This document shows positions 43,406 through 52,097 of a stretch of 64,000 nucleotides of DNA, piece by piece. Every line of letters begins with the position of its first letter. Within the stretch, counting starts at the first letter, position 1. Under the pieces are notes generated by a model that did no database searches, had not been told where the DNA came from, and saw only the letters and a list, made by a program, of their open reading frames with translations. The DNA comes from Bin80 sp965220365. Its GTDB lineage: Bacteria > Bacteroidota > Rhodothermia > Rhodothermales > Bin80. The position numbers were made by a program, and so were the translations under genes. The stretch spans positions 3,224,001-3,288,000 of the forward strand of contig OZ244823.1 in NCBI GenBank assembly GCA_965220365.1, in the 5' to 3' direction.

Positions 43406-44800
43406 ATGATGAGTGACTTTCGAATTGAAAAAGACTCTCTGGGGGAAGTCCGTGTCCCTTCCGATTCAATCTATGGGGCGCAGACCCAGCGGGCCGTAGA
43501 TAACTTCCCTATCAGCGGACAACGCATGCCTCGTGCATTCATTCGGGCGCTGGGACAAATCAAACATGCTGCAGCAAAGGCAAACGCAGATACGGGTATG
43601 CTAGAAAAATCTGTGGCTGATGCCATCAGCAAATCAGCGGAGGCTGTGATTGCTGGTGACCTCGACGAGCAGTTCCCAATTGATGTCTACCAGACGGGAA
43701 GTGGCACTTCCAGTAATATGAATGCAAACGAGGTCATCGCCCGACTGGCCACCGAAATGCTCCCAGAGCAAAGCGTTCACCCCAATGATCAGGTGAACAT
43801 GTGTCAGTCCTCTAATGACGTGATCCCTACCTCTATACAGGTCGCTGCTGCATGTGAGATCGAAGATCACCTCGTACCTGCTCTCACCCGGCTAGAGCAT
43901 GTATTGCAGGAAAAAAGCCAGGACTTTGACGACGTGGTCAAGAGTGCGCGCACACACCTCATGGATGCAACTCCTATCACGATGGGGCAGGAATTCGGCG
44001 GGTACGCTATGCAAGTGACGCGCGGAATCAGTCGTATCCGGGTGGGACAGTCTGAGCTGTGTGAGGTGCCCCTCGGGGGGACGGCAACAGGCTCTGGCAT
44101 TAATCGCCATTTGGAATTCCCCGAACGGACACTCGCCTATGTCAGTAAAGCGACAGGAGTTACTTTTCGAGAAGCTGAAAACCACTTTGAAGCCCAGTCT
44201 GCACGAGATGCCGTTGTGTCCGCGTCCGGCGCACTCAATACCATCGCGGTTTCACTGATGAAAATCGCTAACGACATCCGAATCCTCTCAAGTGGCCCCA
44301 CCAGCGGTATCTCCGAGATTTCCCTTAAACCCCTCCAACCCGGCTCTTCAATCATGCCGGGGAAAGTGAATCCCGTGCTCTGTGAAGCAATGATGATGGT
44401 CTGTGCACGGGTGATGGGGAACCATACAACCCTGACGGTTTGCGGGCAACACGGAAACCTGGAATTGAACGTAATGATGCCGGTCATGGCCATCACGCTT
44501 TTGGAGAGTATCGAACTGCTCGCCGGTGTAAGCAACGCATTTGTTGACAAATGTTTGTCCGGCCTGGAAGCCAACCGCGAACGGTGCCAGGAGCTTTTGG
44601 AATTGAACCCGTCTCTGGCTACCGCACTCAACAGTGCAGTTGGGTACGATATGGCAGCCAAGATTGCCAAAGAAGCGGCTGCTTCTGGGCGCACTGTGCG
44701 GGAGGTCGTTCGCGAAATAAATATCCTGGACGAAAAGGCACTTGATGCACTACTTGATGTGCGAAATATGACACAACCCGGCATTCCCGGCAGTCAATAA
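43406..44800 (+). CDS. fumC: fumarate hydratase, class II
   Basis: A 464-residue iron-independent fumarase of the TCA cycle (fumarate to malate). Motifs: VPSDSIYGAQTQRAVDNFPIS, YQTGSGTSSNMNANEVIA, DQVNMCQSSNDVIPTSIQVA, the active-site THLMDATPITMGQEFGGY and the signature GSSIMPGKVNPVLCEAMMMV. A second ATG lies one codon downstream (43409). Divergent from panC. Confidence 0.96.
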   Translation: MMSDFRIEKDSLGEVRVPSDSIYGAQTQRAVDNFPISGQRMPRAFIRALGQIKHAAAKANADTGMLEKSVADAISKSAEAVIAGDLDEQFPIDVYQTGSGTSSNMNANEVIARLATEMLPEQSVHPNDQVNMCQSSNDVIPTSIQVAAACEIEDHLVPALTRLEHVLQEKSQDFDDVVKSARTHLMDATPITMGQEFGGYAMQVTRGISRIRVGQSELCEVPLGGTATGSGINRHLEFPERTLAYVSKATGVTFREAENHFEAQSARDAVVSASGALNTIAVSLMKIANDIRILSSGPTSGISEISLKPLQPGSSIMPGKVNPVLCEAMMMVCARVMGNHTTLTVCGQHGNLELNVMMPVMAITLLESIELLAGVSNAFVDKCLSGLEANRERCQELLELNPSLATALNSAVGYDMAAKIAKEAAASGRTVREVVREINILDEKALDALLDVRNMTQPGIPGSQ

Positions 44801-44877
44801 TACTGCGGACGGACTTTGGCCCGTTGTTTGCGTTTTACCACACTAACAATCAACATTCTAACACCTTATTGAATCCC

Positions 44878-46428
44878 ATGAACAAGATTCGTGTTGTTCC
44901 AACGATCATTCTTACAGTCAGCGTCTTTGTTGCTGGTGTACTAGCGGCTACCCTAGGAGCCAACTTGTTTAACCAAGGACATAATGTTGGCACAGACCTA
45001 CAGGCCAGTAGCTCAGAAATTCTACAGGCTCCTTCAGAAAGTTCACGCCTGGAATGGGAGGAAGCTTTTGTCGATGTTGCCGAGGCGGTGAACCCTTCCG
45101 TAGTGCAGATTCGATCCACGGAGAGACTGGAATTTCAGAACAATAGCAATCCGTGGGAAGGAACACCGTTTGAGCAGTTTATGCCAAATAGTGGCATTCC
45201 AGATATCCCACAGGTCCGCCAAGGGCTGGGTTCAGGTGTCCTGATCCGCTCTGACGGATATATTATCACCAATGATCACGTAGTTGGAAGTGCGGACAAA
45301 TTACAGGTCCTACTTTATGATGGCCGCACCCTCACTGCCGAAGTTGTCGGCCGTGACCGGGATTCTGATCTGGCCGTGATCCGGATTGATGAGACAGACC
45401 TACCCACCGTTACACTCGCTGCACCAGGCGATGTACGTGTCGGACAATGGGTTATGGCCTTTGGATCACCCTTGGACGAGGCCTTGGACAATACCGTGAC
45501 TGCTGGTATTGTGAGCGCAGTCGGGCGTACCAGTAACCGGCTCGCTCGGATTAACCTTTATTCTGACTTTATTCAGACGGACGCAGCCATCAATCGAGGC
45601 AATTCAGGAGGTCCCCTGGTCAACATGAGTGGGCAGTTGGTTGGCATCAATTCTGCTATCCTATCTCCCACAGGCAATAATGCCGGGATCGGGTTCGCGA
45701 TTCCCGTCTCAATTGTGAGTAATGTTGCAACGCAGCTCATTGATAAGGGGCGTGTGGAGCGCGGATTCCTTGGCATACAGTTTGACCGCGTATCACGCTC
45801 CCTCGCAACTGCAATCGACGCTCCTCCCGGCTCTGCACAGGTCAGACGGGTAGAAAAAAATACCGCTGCAGATAAGGCTGGCGTCAAGGCTGGCGATATC
45901 ATTGCTGGAATTGACGGGGTAGAACTTGCAGACTATCTGCTTTTGAGAGCTACGATCGGAAATAAATCCCCTGGAGATCAGGTTCTGCTTGACATTATTC
46001 GGGGAGAAGAGCGGATGCAAATTGAGGTCACACTGGGGTCACTTCCTGAGAATCTTTCGCGAAATGATGAGCCAGACGAGCCTAGACGCGAAGAGCAGGG
46101 AAACCTGGATGAACTTGGGCTCACGCTGCGGAATCTGGACGAAGAAACCCTAGAAGAGCGCTTTCTCGTCTCCGAAGAGATTGAGGGAGTCTGGATTCAG
46201 TCAATTGACGAAAGCAGTAAGGCGTTTGATGAATCAGACCTGCGTCCCAACGATGTGATCGTTCAAATTAATCAAGAGCCGGTAAAGGATATTGGCGATT
46301 TCAGGCGTGTGTACAGAGACATTGAACCGGGTAAAACCTTCCTAATCAAGGTACTGCGTGTTCAGCCAGTCAACGAGGATACGAATGAATTTCTACCCCT
46401 GCTGACAGCACTCATGAAGCCTGAGTAG
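44878..46428 (+). CDS. periplasmic HtrA/DegP-type serine protease
   Basis: A 516-residue Do-family protease and chaperone of the cell envelope. An N-terminal signal anchor (VVPTIILTVSVFVAGVLAATLGA) is followed by the trypsin-like domain with His134 (IITNDHVVGS), Asp164 (DRDSDLAVIRI) and Ser243 (NRGNSGGPLVN). Two PDZ domains follow: GFLGIQFDRVSRSLATAI through KAGVKAGDIIAGIDGVEL, and a second with GVWIQSIDES and LRPNDVIVQINQEPVKD. I start at 44878 (MNKIRVV), 18 codons inside the longest frame, because it puts the anchor at the N-terminus. It degrades or refolds misfolded envelope proteins. A strong hairpin follows the stop. Confidence 0.92.
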   Translation: MNKIRVVPTIILTVSVFVAGVLAATLGANLFNQGHNVGTDLQASSSEILQAPSESSRLEWEEAFVDVAEAVNPSVVQIRSTERLEFQNNSNPWEGTPFEQFMPNSGIPDIPQVRQGLGSGVLIRSDGYIITNDHVVGSADKLQVLLYDGRTLTAEVVGRDRDSDLAVIRIDETDLPTVTLAAPGDVRVGQWVMAFGSPLDEALDNTVTAGIVSAVGRTSNRLARINLYSDFIQTDAAINRGNSGGPLVNMSGQLVGINSAILSPTGNNAGIGFAIPVSIVSNVATQLIDKGRVERGFLGIQFDRVSRSLATAIDAPPGSAQVRRVEKNTAADKAGVKAGDIIAGIDGVELADYLLLRATIGNKSPGDQVLLDIIRGEERMQIEVTLGSLPENLSRNDEPDEPRREEQGNLDELGLTLRNLDEETLEERFLVSEEIEGVWIQSIDESSKAFDESDLRPNDVIVQINQEPVKDIGDFRRVYRDIEPGKTFLIKVLRVQPVNEDTNEFLPLLTALMKPE

Positions 46429-46468
46429 GCAACTTGCCTCCAAGCAGGCCAAACTCACATCAACATCT

Positions 46469-46492
46469 CCTGGGGCCGACTGCGGCCCCAGG
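46469..46492 (+). terminator. perfect 10-bp hairpin between the HtrA gene and aroB
   Basis: CCTGGGGCCG, loop ACTG, CGGCCCCAGG: a perfect 10-base-pair stem (46469-46478 with 46483-46492), 40 bases after the HtrA stop and 18 bases before the aroB start. The following sequence is only weakly T-rich (ATTCTGATTCTG), so termination may be partial. It could also affect aroB translation. Confidence 0.6.
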
Positions 46493-46509
46493 ATTCTGAT
46501 TCTGATCGT

Positions 46510-47601
46510 ATGAGCGAAACTATTGTGCATGTCCAGTTGGATCATGGACGCGCATACCCGATTCAGTTTTCCAGCCTGCAGACACTGCCGCACCTATTAG
46601 GTGAGAGTGGGCTTCGAAAGGGGCCTTGTATCATTGTGACGGATATCAATGTCGCCGCCCTTCACTTGGAAGCACTCAGGAGTAACCTCCTGGAATCTGG
46701 ATGGGGAGGGCTTACGGAAATTATCCTCCCATCGGGGGAATCATCCAAAAATCCCGAACTGCTACAGCATATCTATGATGAAGCCTTAGGAGTAGGAATT
46801 GATCGCCAAACCCCGGTTCTGGCACTCGGTGGAGGGGTGATTGGAGACTTGGCGGGCTTTGCGGCCGCTACTCTGCTTCGCGGTCTGCCACTAGTTCACC
46901 TGCCGACCTCTCTGATTGCCCAAGTGGATAGCTCTATCGGAGGAAAGACCGGGATTAATCATCCACTAGGCAAGAATCTGATCGGGGCATTTTATCAGCC
47001 AAAACTGGTTCTCACTGATCTGGATCTACTCCCGAGTCTCCCCGAGTTGGAGTGGAGAAGCGGACTCGCAGAGGTCGTCAAACATGGCTTGATTGCAGAC
47101 GCGGATTTTGCAGAGGAACTGTCTGTGAACTGGGACAATATCCTTCGCCGAGAGCGAAGCATAATTCGGCGCATGATCATACGGGCGGCAAAGATCAAAG
47201 TAGATGTGGTCAGTGAAGATGAACGTGAAACGTCACGACGTGCCATTCTGAATTTTGGGCACACGTTCGCGCATGCAATTGAGCGAGTTGCAGGGTACGG
47301 AGAATTTACGCATGGGGAGGCGGTTGCCTTGGGAATGCGCGCTGCCACTAAAGTATCTGCAGTGTTAAACCCTGATCTACCGTACGAAGCTATTGACTCC
47401 CTCCTAAAACGATTGCCTGTAAGGAACTCAATCAACCATATCGATCCCAACGAATTGATCCAGGCAATGTACTACGATAAAAAAGTCCAGTCTGGCAATC
47501 TTCGTCTCATTCTCCTTAGAGAGATTGGGAACGCGTATATCACCAACAAAGTCACTGAAGAACAAATTCTCGCGGGATGGAATTGCCTGTTGCACCAATA
47601 A
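46510..47601 (+). CDS. aroB: 3-dehydroquinate synthase
   Basis: A 363-residue NAD- and zinc-dependent enzyme, second step of the shikimate pathway (DAHP to 3-dehydroquinate). Motifs: ILPSGESSKNPELLQHIYDE, LGGGVIGDLAGFAAATLLRGL, PTSLIAQVDSSIGGKTGINHPLGKNLIGAFYQP, SGLAEVVKHGLI, and NFGHTFAHAIERVAGYGEFTHGEA with zinc-ligand His residues. It is the second shikimate gene in the window besides aroE. Confidence 0.96.
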   Translation: MSETIVHVQLDHGRAYPIQFSSLQTLPHLLGESGLRKGPCIIVTDINVAALHLEALRSNLLESGWGGLTEIILPSGESSKNPELLQHIYDEALGVGIDRQTPVLALGGGVIGDLAGFAAATLLRGLPLVHLPTSLIAQVDSSIGGKTGINHPLGKNLIGAFYQPKLVLTDLDLLPSLPELEWRSGLAEVVKHGLIADADFAEELSVNWDNILRRERSIIRRMIIRAAKIKVDVVSEDERETSRRAILNFGHTFAHAIERVAGYGEFTHGEAVALGMRAATKVSAVLNPDLPYEAIDSLLKRLPVRNSINHIDPNELIQAMYYDKKVQSGNLRLILLREIGNAYITNKVTEEQILAGWNCLLHQ

Positions 47602-47797
47602 TTGTTCTGTTGAAATTATTGTGATTTGTGCGTGACTTAATTCTGGTCGGGGATCTGTCGATGGTAGGTGGACAGGGGTTCAATTTCGCTTTAAGTTCGG
47701 AACTTGTCCTCAAAGAAATTTTCGCTCAAAACTCCACGACCTGTGATTGTACCTACGGTGTCTCCTCACTCGGAGATGTACGTGACATCGTCCATGG

Positions 47798-48145
47798 TTA
47801 TTGAGAGGATTGTGGTTTCGTGTTTTTTCTCAACCATGTCGAAAATTGATTTGCTAACAATGCTGATCCTCCTCCACTAAAGAGAATTGTGCCCAAATAG
47901 GAAATCTGTTCGGACGGAAGATAATGCCATGCGGCTGGAGATATCTGATGGTACAGCCAAGTCACACCTAACACCGCAAATGCTCCAACAATACCCCATA
48001 AAACAACCAGTGTAGCTTTGTGAATGTGATTACGAGAAGATTCGCCACGAATCACTTCTTGAAGAAACTGTGCCTCCCTTAAAGACTCACTAGTAGGAAG
48101 TTCTGGAACGTCCTCCTTCAAGATTTGCCCGTGTTTCTCACTCAC
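47798..48145 (-). CDS. small two-helix membrane protein, candidate toxin paired with a Panacea gene
   Basis: A 115-residue protein: a soluble N-terminal half (residues 1-42, ESLREAQFLQEVIRGESSRNH), then two membrane helices (about 43-68, ATLVVLWGIVGAFAVLGVTWLY, and about 78-103, ISYLGTILFSGGGSALLANQF) and a basic tail (TWLRKNTKPQSSQ). It lies 12 bases downstream of a Panacea (DUF4065) gene on the same strand. Panacea domains are known as versatile antitoxins for many toxin types, including small membrane-disrupting ones. I infer a membrane-targeted toxin, but no known toxin family is recognised. Confidence 0.65.
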   Translation of the reverse strand: MSEKHGQILKEDVPELPTSESLREAQFLQEVIRGESSRNHIHKATLVVLWGIVGAFAVLGVTWLYHQISPAAWHYLPSEQISYLGTILFSGGGSALLANQFSTWLRKNTKPQSSQ

Positions 48146-48157
48146 TGTTGGCTGACT

Positions 48158-48646
48158 CTATATTGGGGAGGGCAAAAGACCGCGATAGTGCTGTTTGATT
48201 AAATCGTTGGGGATTATTGCTCTTGATCCCAACATGCTAATCGTCATGTCCCAAGGACTACCGTCCTTATGGGTGAGGCCTGAGAGTTGAAGGCCTGTGT
48301 AATCACTGTAAGCATCAACAACTTGCTTCATAACATCCAACTCATACTCGTCGAAATGATCACTGTAATCCTTCAAGGGTTCTGTAATCTGATTACCACC
48401 AAACTTCTTGAATGCATTGTAAACATTGGGTTCAACGGGACCGTATCTCCAAGCCTCTACCGGCTCACGAAATAATGAACGATCATACAAAGCCAACATC
48501 CACCCATGGCTGATATATACCAGTTTGAGCAGTTGCATAGGTGTCAGAATCTTGCCACGCTTGTATGCTAACCACAATATCTGACGTGCCACTAAAACGG
48601 AACTTTGTGGGTCCCGAATGCCATTTGAGTCCATGTAATTAGACAT
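48158..48646 (-). CDS. Panacea-domain (DUF4065, GepA/SocA-like) protein, candidate antitoxin
   Basis: A 162-residue cytoplasmic protein. The Panacea signature is complete: VARQILWLAYKRGKILTPMQLLKLVYISHGWMLAL, SLFREPVEAWRYGPVEPNVYNAFKKFGGNQIT and, near the C-terminus, LQLSGLTHKDGSPWDMT. The domain neutralises diverse toxins encoded next to it in published toxin-antitoxin work. Here the adjacent small membrane gene is the natural partner. I use the ATG at 48646; a TTG at 48649 is possible. A 66-residue frame ends 3 bases upstream. Confidence 0.85.
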   Translation of the reverse strand: MSNYMDSNGIRDPQSSVLVARQILWLAYKRGKILTPMQLLKLVYISHGWMLALYDRSLFREPVEAWRYGPVEPNVYNAFKKFGGNQITEPLKDYSDHFDEYELDVMKQVVDAYSDYTGLQLSGLTHKDGSPWDMTISMLGSRAIIPNDLIKQHYRGLLPSPI

Positions 48647-48649
48647 CAA

Positions 48650-48850
48650 TCAGAACACGATGGTGGGTTTATTGCATTCAATACCCAAATTATACGCATA
48701 ATGTGTCACTTTAGTTGGGACAGCCTGTCTAAATTGTTCTACTTTTCCTGTAAAATAGAACACCCCTTCCAGCAGAAAGAGTAGACAAGATGGTATATTT
48801 GGATCGTCGACAAGGTCTTGGAACCACCTCAAAGCTTTCCATTCTACCAC
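48650..48850 (-). CDS. possible 66-residue leader gene of the Panacea operon
   Basis: A frame starting at GTG 48850, just after an in-frame stop. It has coding character (LLFLLEGVFYFTGKVEQFRQ, VTHYAYNLGIECN) and ends with TGA 3 bases before the Panacea ATG, a spacing that would suit coupled translation. No family is recognised. It may be a real third gene of the locus or only a chance frame. Confidence 0.3.
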   Translation of the reverse strand: MVEWKALRWFQDLVDDPNIPSCLLFLLEGVFYFTGKVEQFRQAVPTKVTHYAYNLGIECNKPTIVF

Positions 48851-48917
48851 ATTTTATAGGGATGGCTACTTGGAATTATAGGCTAAAATTTGACCATGGA
48901 CATAAACTGACCAAGAA

Positions 48918-50243
48918 ATGCGAAACCTTTTCTCACTACTCATACTACTATTCTTGACTACCTCTGCTATCGCCCAAAAACCAAACATTGTCCTCATTGT
49001 AGCGGACGATCTTGGATATGGGGATCTCTCAGCATACGGAGCTGACGATCTGCATTCACCTGCTCTTGATAGCCTGGCTTCCAGTGGCGTTCGTTTCACG
49101 CAGTTCTATGCCAACTCACCCGTTTGCTCACCAACCAGAGCTTCTCTGCTTTCCGGCCGCTATCCTCCACTGGTCGGCGTCCCCGGAGTTATTCGTACAC
49201 ATGCCACCAATAATTGGGGGAAGCTCGCAGAAGATGCTCAACTACTGCCGGAAATGCTCCGCAGCCATGGGTACCATACCGCAATGGTGGGGAAATGGCA
49301 TCTCGGACTGGATGCCCCGCATCGCCCCATAGATCGAGGCTTCGAGCATTTTGAAGGCTTCCTGGGAGATATGATGGATGATTATTATAATCATCGGCGC
49401 CATGGCCTAAACTATATGCGCCACGGAGAACAAGTCATCCAGCCAGAGGGACATGCGACAGATCTGTTTTCCGATTGGGCGGTCCGCTATATTGAAAGCC
49501 GTACAGTCTCTCTAACACCGTTCTTCCTGTATCTGGCTTACAATGCACCTCATACCCCCATCCAGCCACCTGATGAGTGGGTTGACCGGGTCCAGGAGCG
49601 AGAACCTGGCATTGACACAACCAGAGCCAAACTTGTGGCCCTGATCGAACACATGGACGATGGGATTGGAAAGGTTCTTCAAGCCTTACATGAAAACGGG
49701 TTCCATGACAATACACTTGTGATATTTGTCAGCGACAACGGTGGTCAACTCAATGTAGGAGCGGAGAATGGCCCCTTACGTGAAGGGAAAGGAACCGTGT
49801 ATGAAGGAGGGATTCGAGTTCCAGCGATTGCTTCCTGGCCAGGACACAGTTCGCCCGGTACAAAAAGCCATGCTTTATTGACGACCATGGATATTTATCC
49901 AACGCTTCTCGAAGCAGCAGAGGTCAGAATCCCACACAAGATTGACGGGATCAGCTTTCTTGATTCATTCCGAGGTGGCCCGGAACCGGATCCCGACCGA
50001 ACCCTCTTTTTCTCCAGACGGGAAGGAGGCCTCCGCTTCAGTGGGAAAACAATTGAAGCCGTTCGGAAGGGCCCCTGGAAACTGGTCCACAACAGCCCCT
50101 ACGCTCCATTAGAGTTGTACAATCTGCAGCAGGATCCACTTGAAACTACGGACCTGTCCGCAACAGAACCAGAAATCTTTCGTCAACTCGCCGCCGCACT
50201 GCGACAATATATCCAGGACAGCGGGCAAGTGCCGTGGCAATAA
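48918..50243 (+). CDS. secreted sulfatase (arylsulfatase family S1)
   Basis: A 441-residue sulfatase with a signal peptide (NLFSLLILLFLTTSAIAQ). It has NIVLIVADDLGYGDLSAYGA with metal-binding Asp residues, and SPVCSPTRASLLSGRYP, where Cys70 in the C-x-P-x-R motif is the residue oxidised to formylglycine. HLGLDAPHRPIDRGFEHFEG, FFLYLAYNAPHTPIQPP and TLVIFVSDNGGQLNVGAENG supply further metal and sulfate ligands. It probably desulfates polysaccharides outside the inner membrane. No formylglycine-generating enzyme or anaerobic maturase is seen in the window. It opens the catabolic cluster 48.9-59.9 kb. Confidence 0.92.
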   Translation: MRNLFSLLILLFLTTSAIAQKPNIVLIVADDLGYGDLSAYGADDLHSPALDSLASSGVRFTQFYANSPVCSPTRASLLSGRYPPLVGVPGVIRTHATNNWGKLAEDAQLLPEMLRSHGYHTAMVGKWHLGLDAPHRPIDRGFEHFEGFLGDMMDDYYNHRRHGLNYMRHGEQVIQPEGHATDLFSDWAVRYIESRTVSLTPFFLYLAYNAPHTPIQPPDEWVDRVQEREPGIDTTRAKLVALIEHMDDGIGKVLQALHENGFHDNTLVIFVSDNGGQLNVGAENGPLREGKGTVYEGGIRVPAIASWPGHSSPGTKSHALLTTMDIYPTLLEAAEVRIPHKIDGISFLDSFRGGPEPDPDRTLFFSRREGGLRFSGKTIEAVRKGPWKLVHNSPYAPLELYNLQQDPLETTDLSATEPEIFRQLAAALRQYIQDSGQVPWQ

Positions 50244-50307
50244 TCCGGGTCTGCTGTGCCACAGCCTCCCCCCATACACATACTCTGTAAGTCATAAAAG
50301 CGGAATA

Positions 50308-51030
50308 ATGAAAAAATATTTTACAGCCGCTCCGATACTTCTTTCAATTGCATTGTTCACATCTTGCGGGACGCCAGGCGAAATTAGACTGTTTAATGGA
50401 GAGTCGTTTGAAGACTGGGAGGGACCAAATACTGTTTTCAGGGTAGAGCAGGAAGCTATTATTGGAGGCATCTTAGAAGCACCATTAGAGGCAACCGGCT
50501 ATTTGTGTACGGAAGAGATCTATGACAATTTCAATTTAAGGTTGTCCGCAAAATTTGTAACTCATGGTGCAAATATTAATGGAGGGATAAGCTTTAGAGC
50601 TAAACGCGTGACCAATTCCAATGAAGTAATGGGGTATCAAGCTGACATAGGATATTTAGATAGCAATGCGATCCCCATATTTTCTGATTACACACCTGCT
50701 GATACTACAGGCTTCTACCCTCTTTGGGGTAGCCTGGTAGATGAAAATCGGGACGATATCACACGATACCCAAGACCTGATATCTTTCCTGCCATAATTC
50801 TTAGGGTCGCGAACAAGGAGCTGATTGAGGAAATTATTGACCCGTATGATTGGAATGAGATTGCTATCAGGGCCTCTGGAACAGAAATCGAAATTAAAAT
50901 CAACGGAGTTACAACGGCTGAATTCACAGAGACATCTGATGTACCCTCAAACGGCAGTATATGCTTGCAAGCTCACTCAGGGGGACCCTATGAAGTATGG
51001 TATCAAGACATTGTGCTAACGCAATTATAA
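50308..51030 (+). CDS. DUF1080-family lipoprotein (3-keto-disaccharide hydrolase-like)
   Basis: A 240-residue lipoprotein: signal peptide with a lipobox-like ALFTSC. The core is DUF1080: IRLFNGESFEDWEG at the N-terminus and NINGGISFRAKR, NEVMGYQADIG, WNEIAIRASGTEIEIKINGV and CLQAHSGGPYEVWYQDI, all typical of this concanavalin-like fold. The family includes 3-keto-glucoside hydrolases that work with Gfo/Idh oxidoreductases, and such an oxidoreductase lies 4 kb away at 54.2 kb. I start at 50308 because it opens the lipoprotein signal; the frame is longer upstream into the sulfatase gene. Confidence 0.85.
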   Translation: MKKYFTAAPILLSIALFTSCGTPGEIRLFNGESFEDWEGPNTVFRVEQEAIIGGILEAPLEATGYLCTEEIYDNFNLRLSAKFVTHGANINGGISFRAKRVTNSNEVMGYQADIGYLDSNAIPIFSDYTPADTTGFYPLWGSLVDENRDDITRYPRPDIFPAIILRVANKELIEEIIDPYDWNEIAIRASGTEIEIKINGVTTAEFTETSDVPSNGSICLQAHSGGPYEVWYQDIVLTQL

Positions 51031-51178
51031 ACAAGCACTCGCAGCAGTGCCGCCGATTGGGTGACCCTCCGAGGCATCAAGATTGATGCACCCGAAATCG
51101 TTGACAGTGAAGCCCCACTGCAGCCCATGTGCATCGACACTGGTAATGATGCGGTTGGTCAGTGTCGATGGTGACCGG
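51031..51178 (-). pseudogene. possible remnant of a thiolase-like gene
   Basis: The minus strand reads an open segment of about 49 codons, with VDAHGLQWGFTVNDFGCINL and SEGHPIGGTAA, which resembles the V-N-x-x-G-x-I-x-L-G-H-P-I-G-x-T motif of thiolases but with extra residues. A stop follows just beyond. The match is short and may be chance. Confidence 0.2.
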
Positions 51179-51202
51179 AAATGGGCTACTTAGGTAGGGC
51201 CA

Positions 51203-51580
51203 TCATATGCATGTCCTCCGAAACCGCACGTTCAGGATGTGGCCAAGTACGAGCACAATCGAGCCGAGCGCCGTCAGACTTGTCTCGGCGGATTCGCCCA
51301 GCGCGTCCTCACCAAGGACGGCAACGATAAGCAAGGTGAGGCCGCCCACCAGCAAGGCAGGCACCACGGCACGACGGTGCCGTTGGTAGCTGGGCCATGC
51401 CACAAGCACGACGACCCCCGCGAGGGCAATTGTTAGGCCGATATGAATGACTTCGGATGCCACCCATGCCAGCACACCTGTGGCGATGAACGGCACGGCA
51501 AGACAATGCAGAAAACAGAGAGTAGAAAGAATGATACCCGTCGCGTCAAGTGGGGGACGGGTGGTGGTCCTGGCCGTCAT
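51203..51580 (-). CDS. MerC-domain membrane protein
   Basis: A 125-residue membrane protein of the MerC domain family with about four helices. The signature is GIILSTLCFLHCLAVPFIATG (Cys pair in the first helix), with LTIALAGVVVLVAWPSYQRHRRAVVPALLVGGLTLLIVAVLG in the middle and VLGHILNVRFRRTC at the end, all typical. MerC proteins were described as mercury transporters, but lone MerC-domain proteins like this one occur without any mer operon, and none is present here. GC content looks higher than that of the neighbours, a hint of transfer. Start chosen at 51580 (MTARTTT). Confidence 0.8.
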   Translation of the reverse strand: MTARTTTRPPLDATGIILSTLCFLHCLAVPFIATGVLAWVASEVIHIGLTIALAGVVVLVAWPSYQRHRRAVVPALLVGGLTLLIVAVLGEDALGESAETSLTALGSIVLVLGHILNVRFRRTCI

Positions 51581-51610
51581 GAGGATTACTCCGTTGAGGT
51601 TAAGGGACAA

Positions 51611-52096
51611 TCAAAATCGACACGACGACACGAAATATCGATGCATTCTTTTTTGGCTACCTGTGTAATCATCAGAATGAAGAGGCTTTATGTGGCCGAG
51701 TTGATAATGTACCAACTGCAAGTCTCACGGCTTGCGTTGCCATATGACCCTGTCCGGTATCCGGCCGCCCAACGGCCGGAGTGGTCTACCCTGCGCCCGC
51801 GCCAAGAGCCTCCTGCCCTTGCCCCGAAAGACCAAGGGCACAGCATGAACTCTAATATACACAACACGAGCTTCTGTGCCATAACCTCTACCTGACAATA
51901 TGAACTCCTAAAATAAGTCACAGCAACTCTTCATGAAACCAATCTGGTTTATGACCACCTTCATTTTTTAAACTGCATCTAATCAATGCCTGGCTGCTCC
52001 TTGAGCTGAGAATCAACCTCATTCCAGGAACTAAGTATCAGTATCGATATATAATTAAATGTCAAAAATTTATTTGATATGTAATAGAATATCGAT
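51611..52096. other. intergenic region with a perfect hairpin and the hipB promoter region
   Basis: About 486 bases with no gene. A perfect 7-base-pair hairpin CCGGCCG/CGGCCGG with a 5-base loop lies at 51761-51779 and has no T run after it. The right end is strongly AT-rich and carries the putative hipB operators. Confidence 0.5.
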
Positions 52097-52097
52097 A
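52042..52097 (+). promoter_or_regulatory. putative HipB operator pair and promoter
   Basis: Two copies of the palindrome TATCGATA, at 52042-52049 and 52090-52097, 48 bases apart. The second abuts the hipB ATG at 52097. A TATAAT hexamer at 52050-52055 adjoins the first. HipB proteins normally repress their own operon by binding spaced palindromes, so these are good operator candidates. No good -35 box is seen. Confidence 0.6.

Noticed and set aside
51761..51779. CCGGCCG/CGGCCGG hairpin as a terminator
   Set aside because: The stem is perfect but no T run follows and no gene ends nearby, so a terminator call is not supported.
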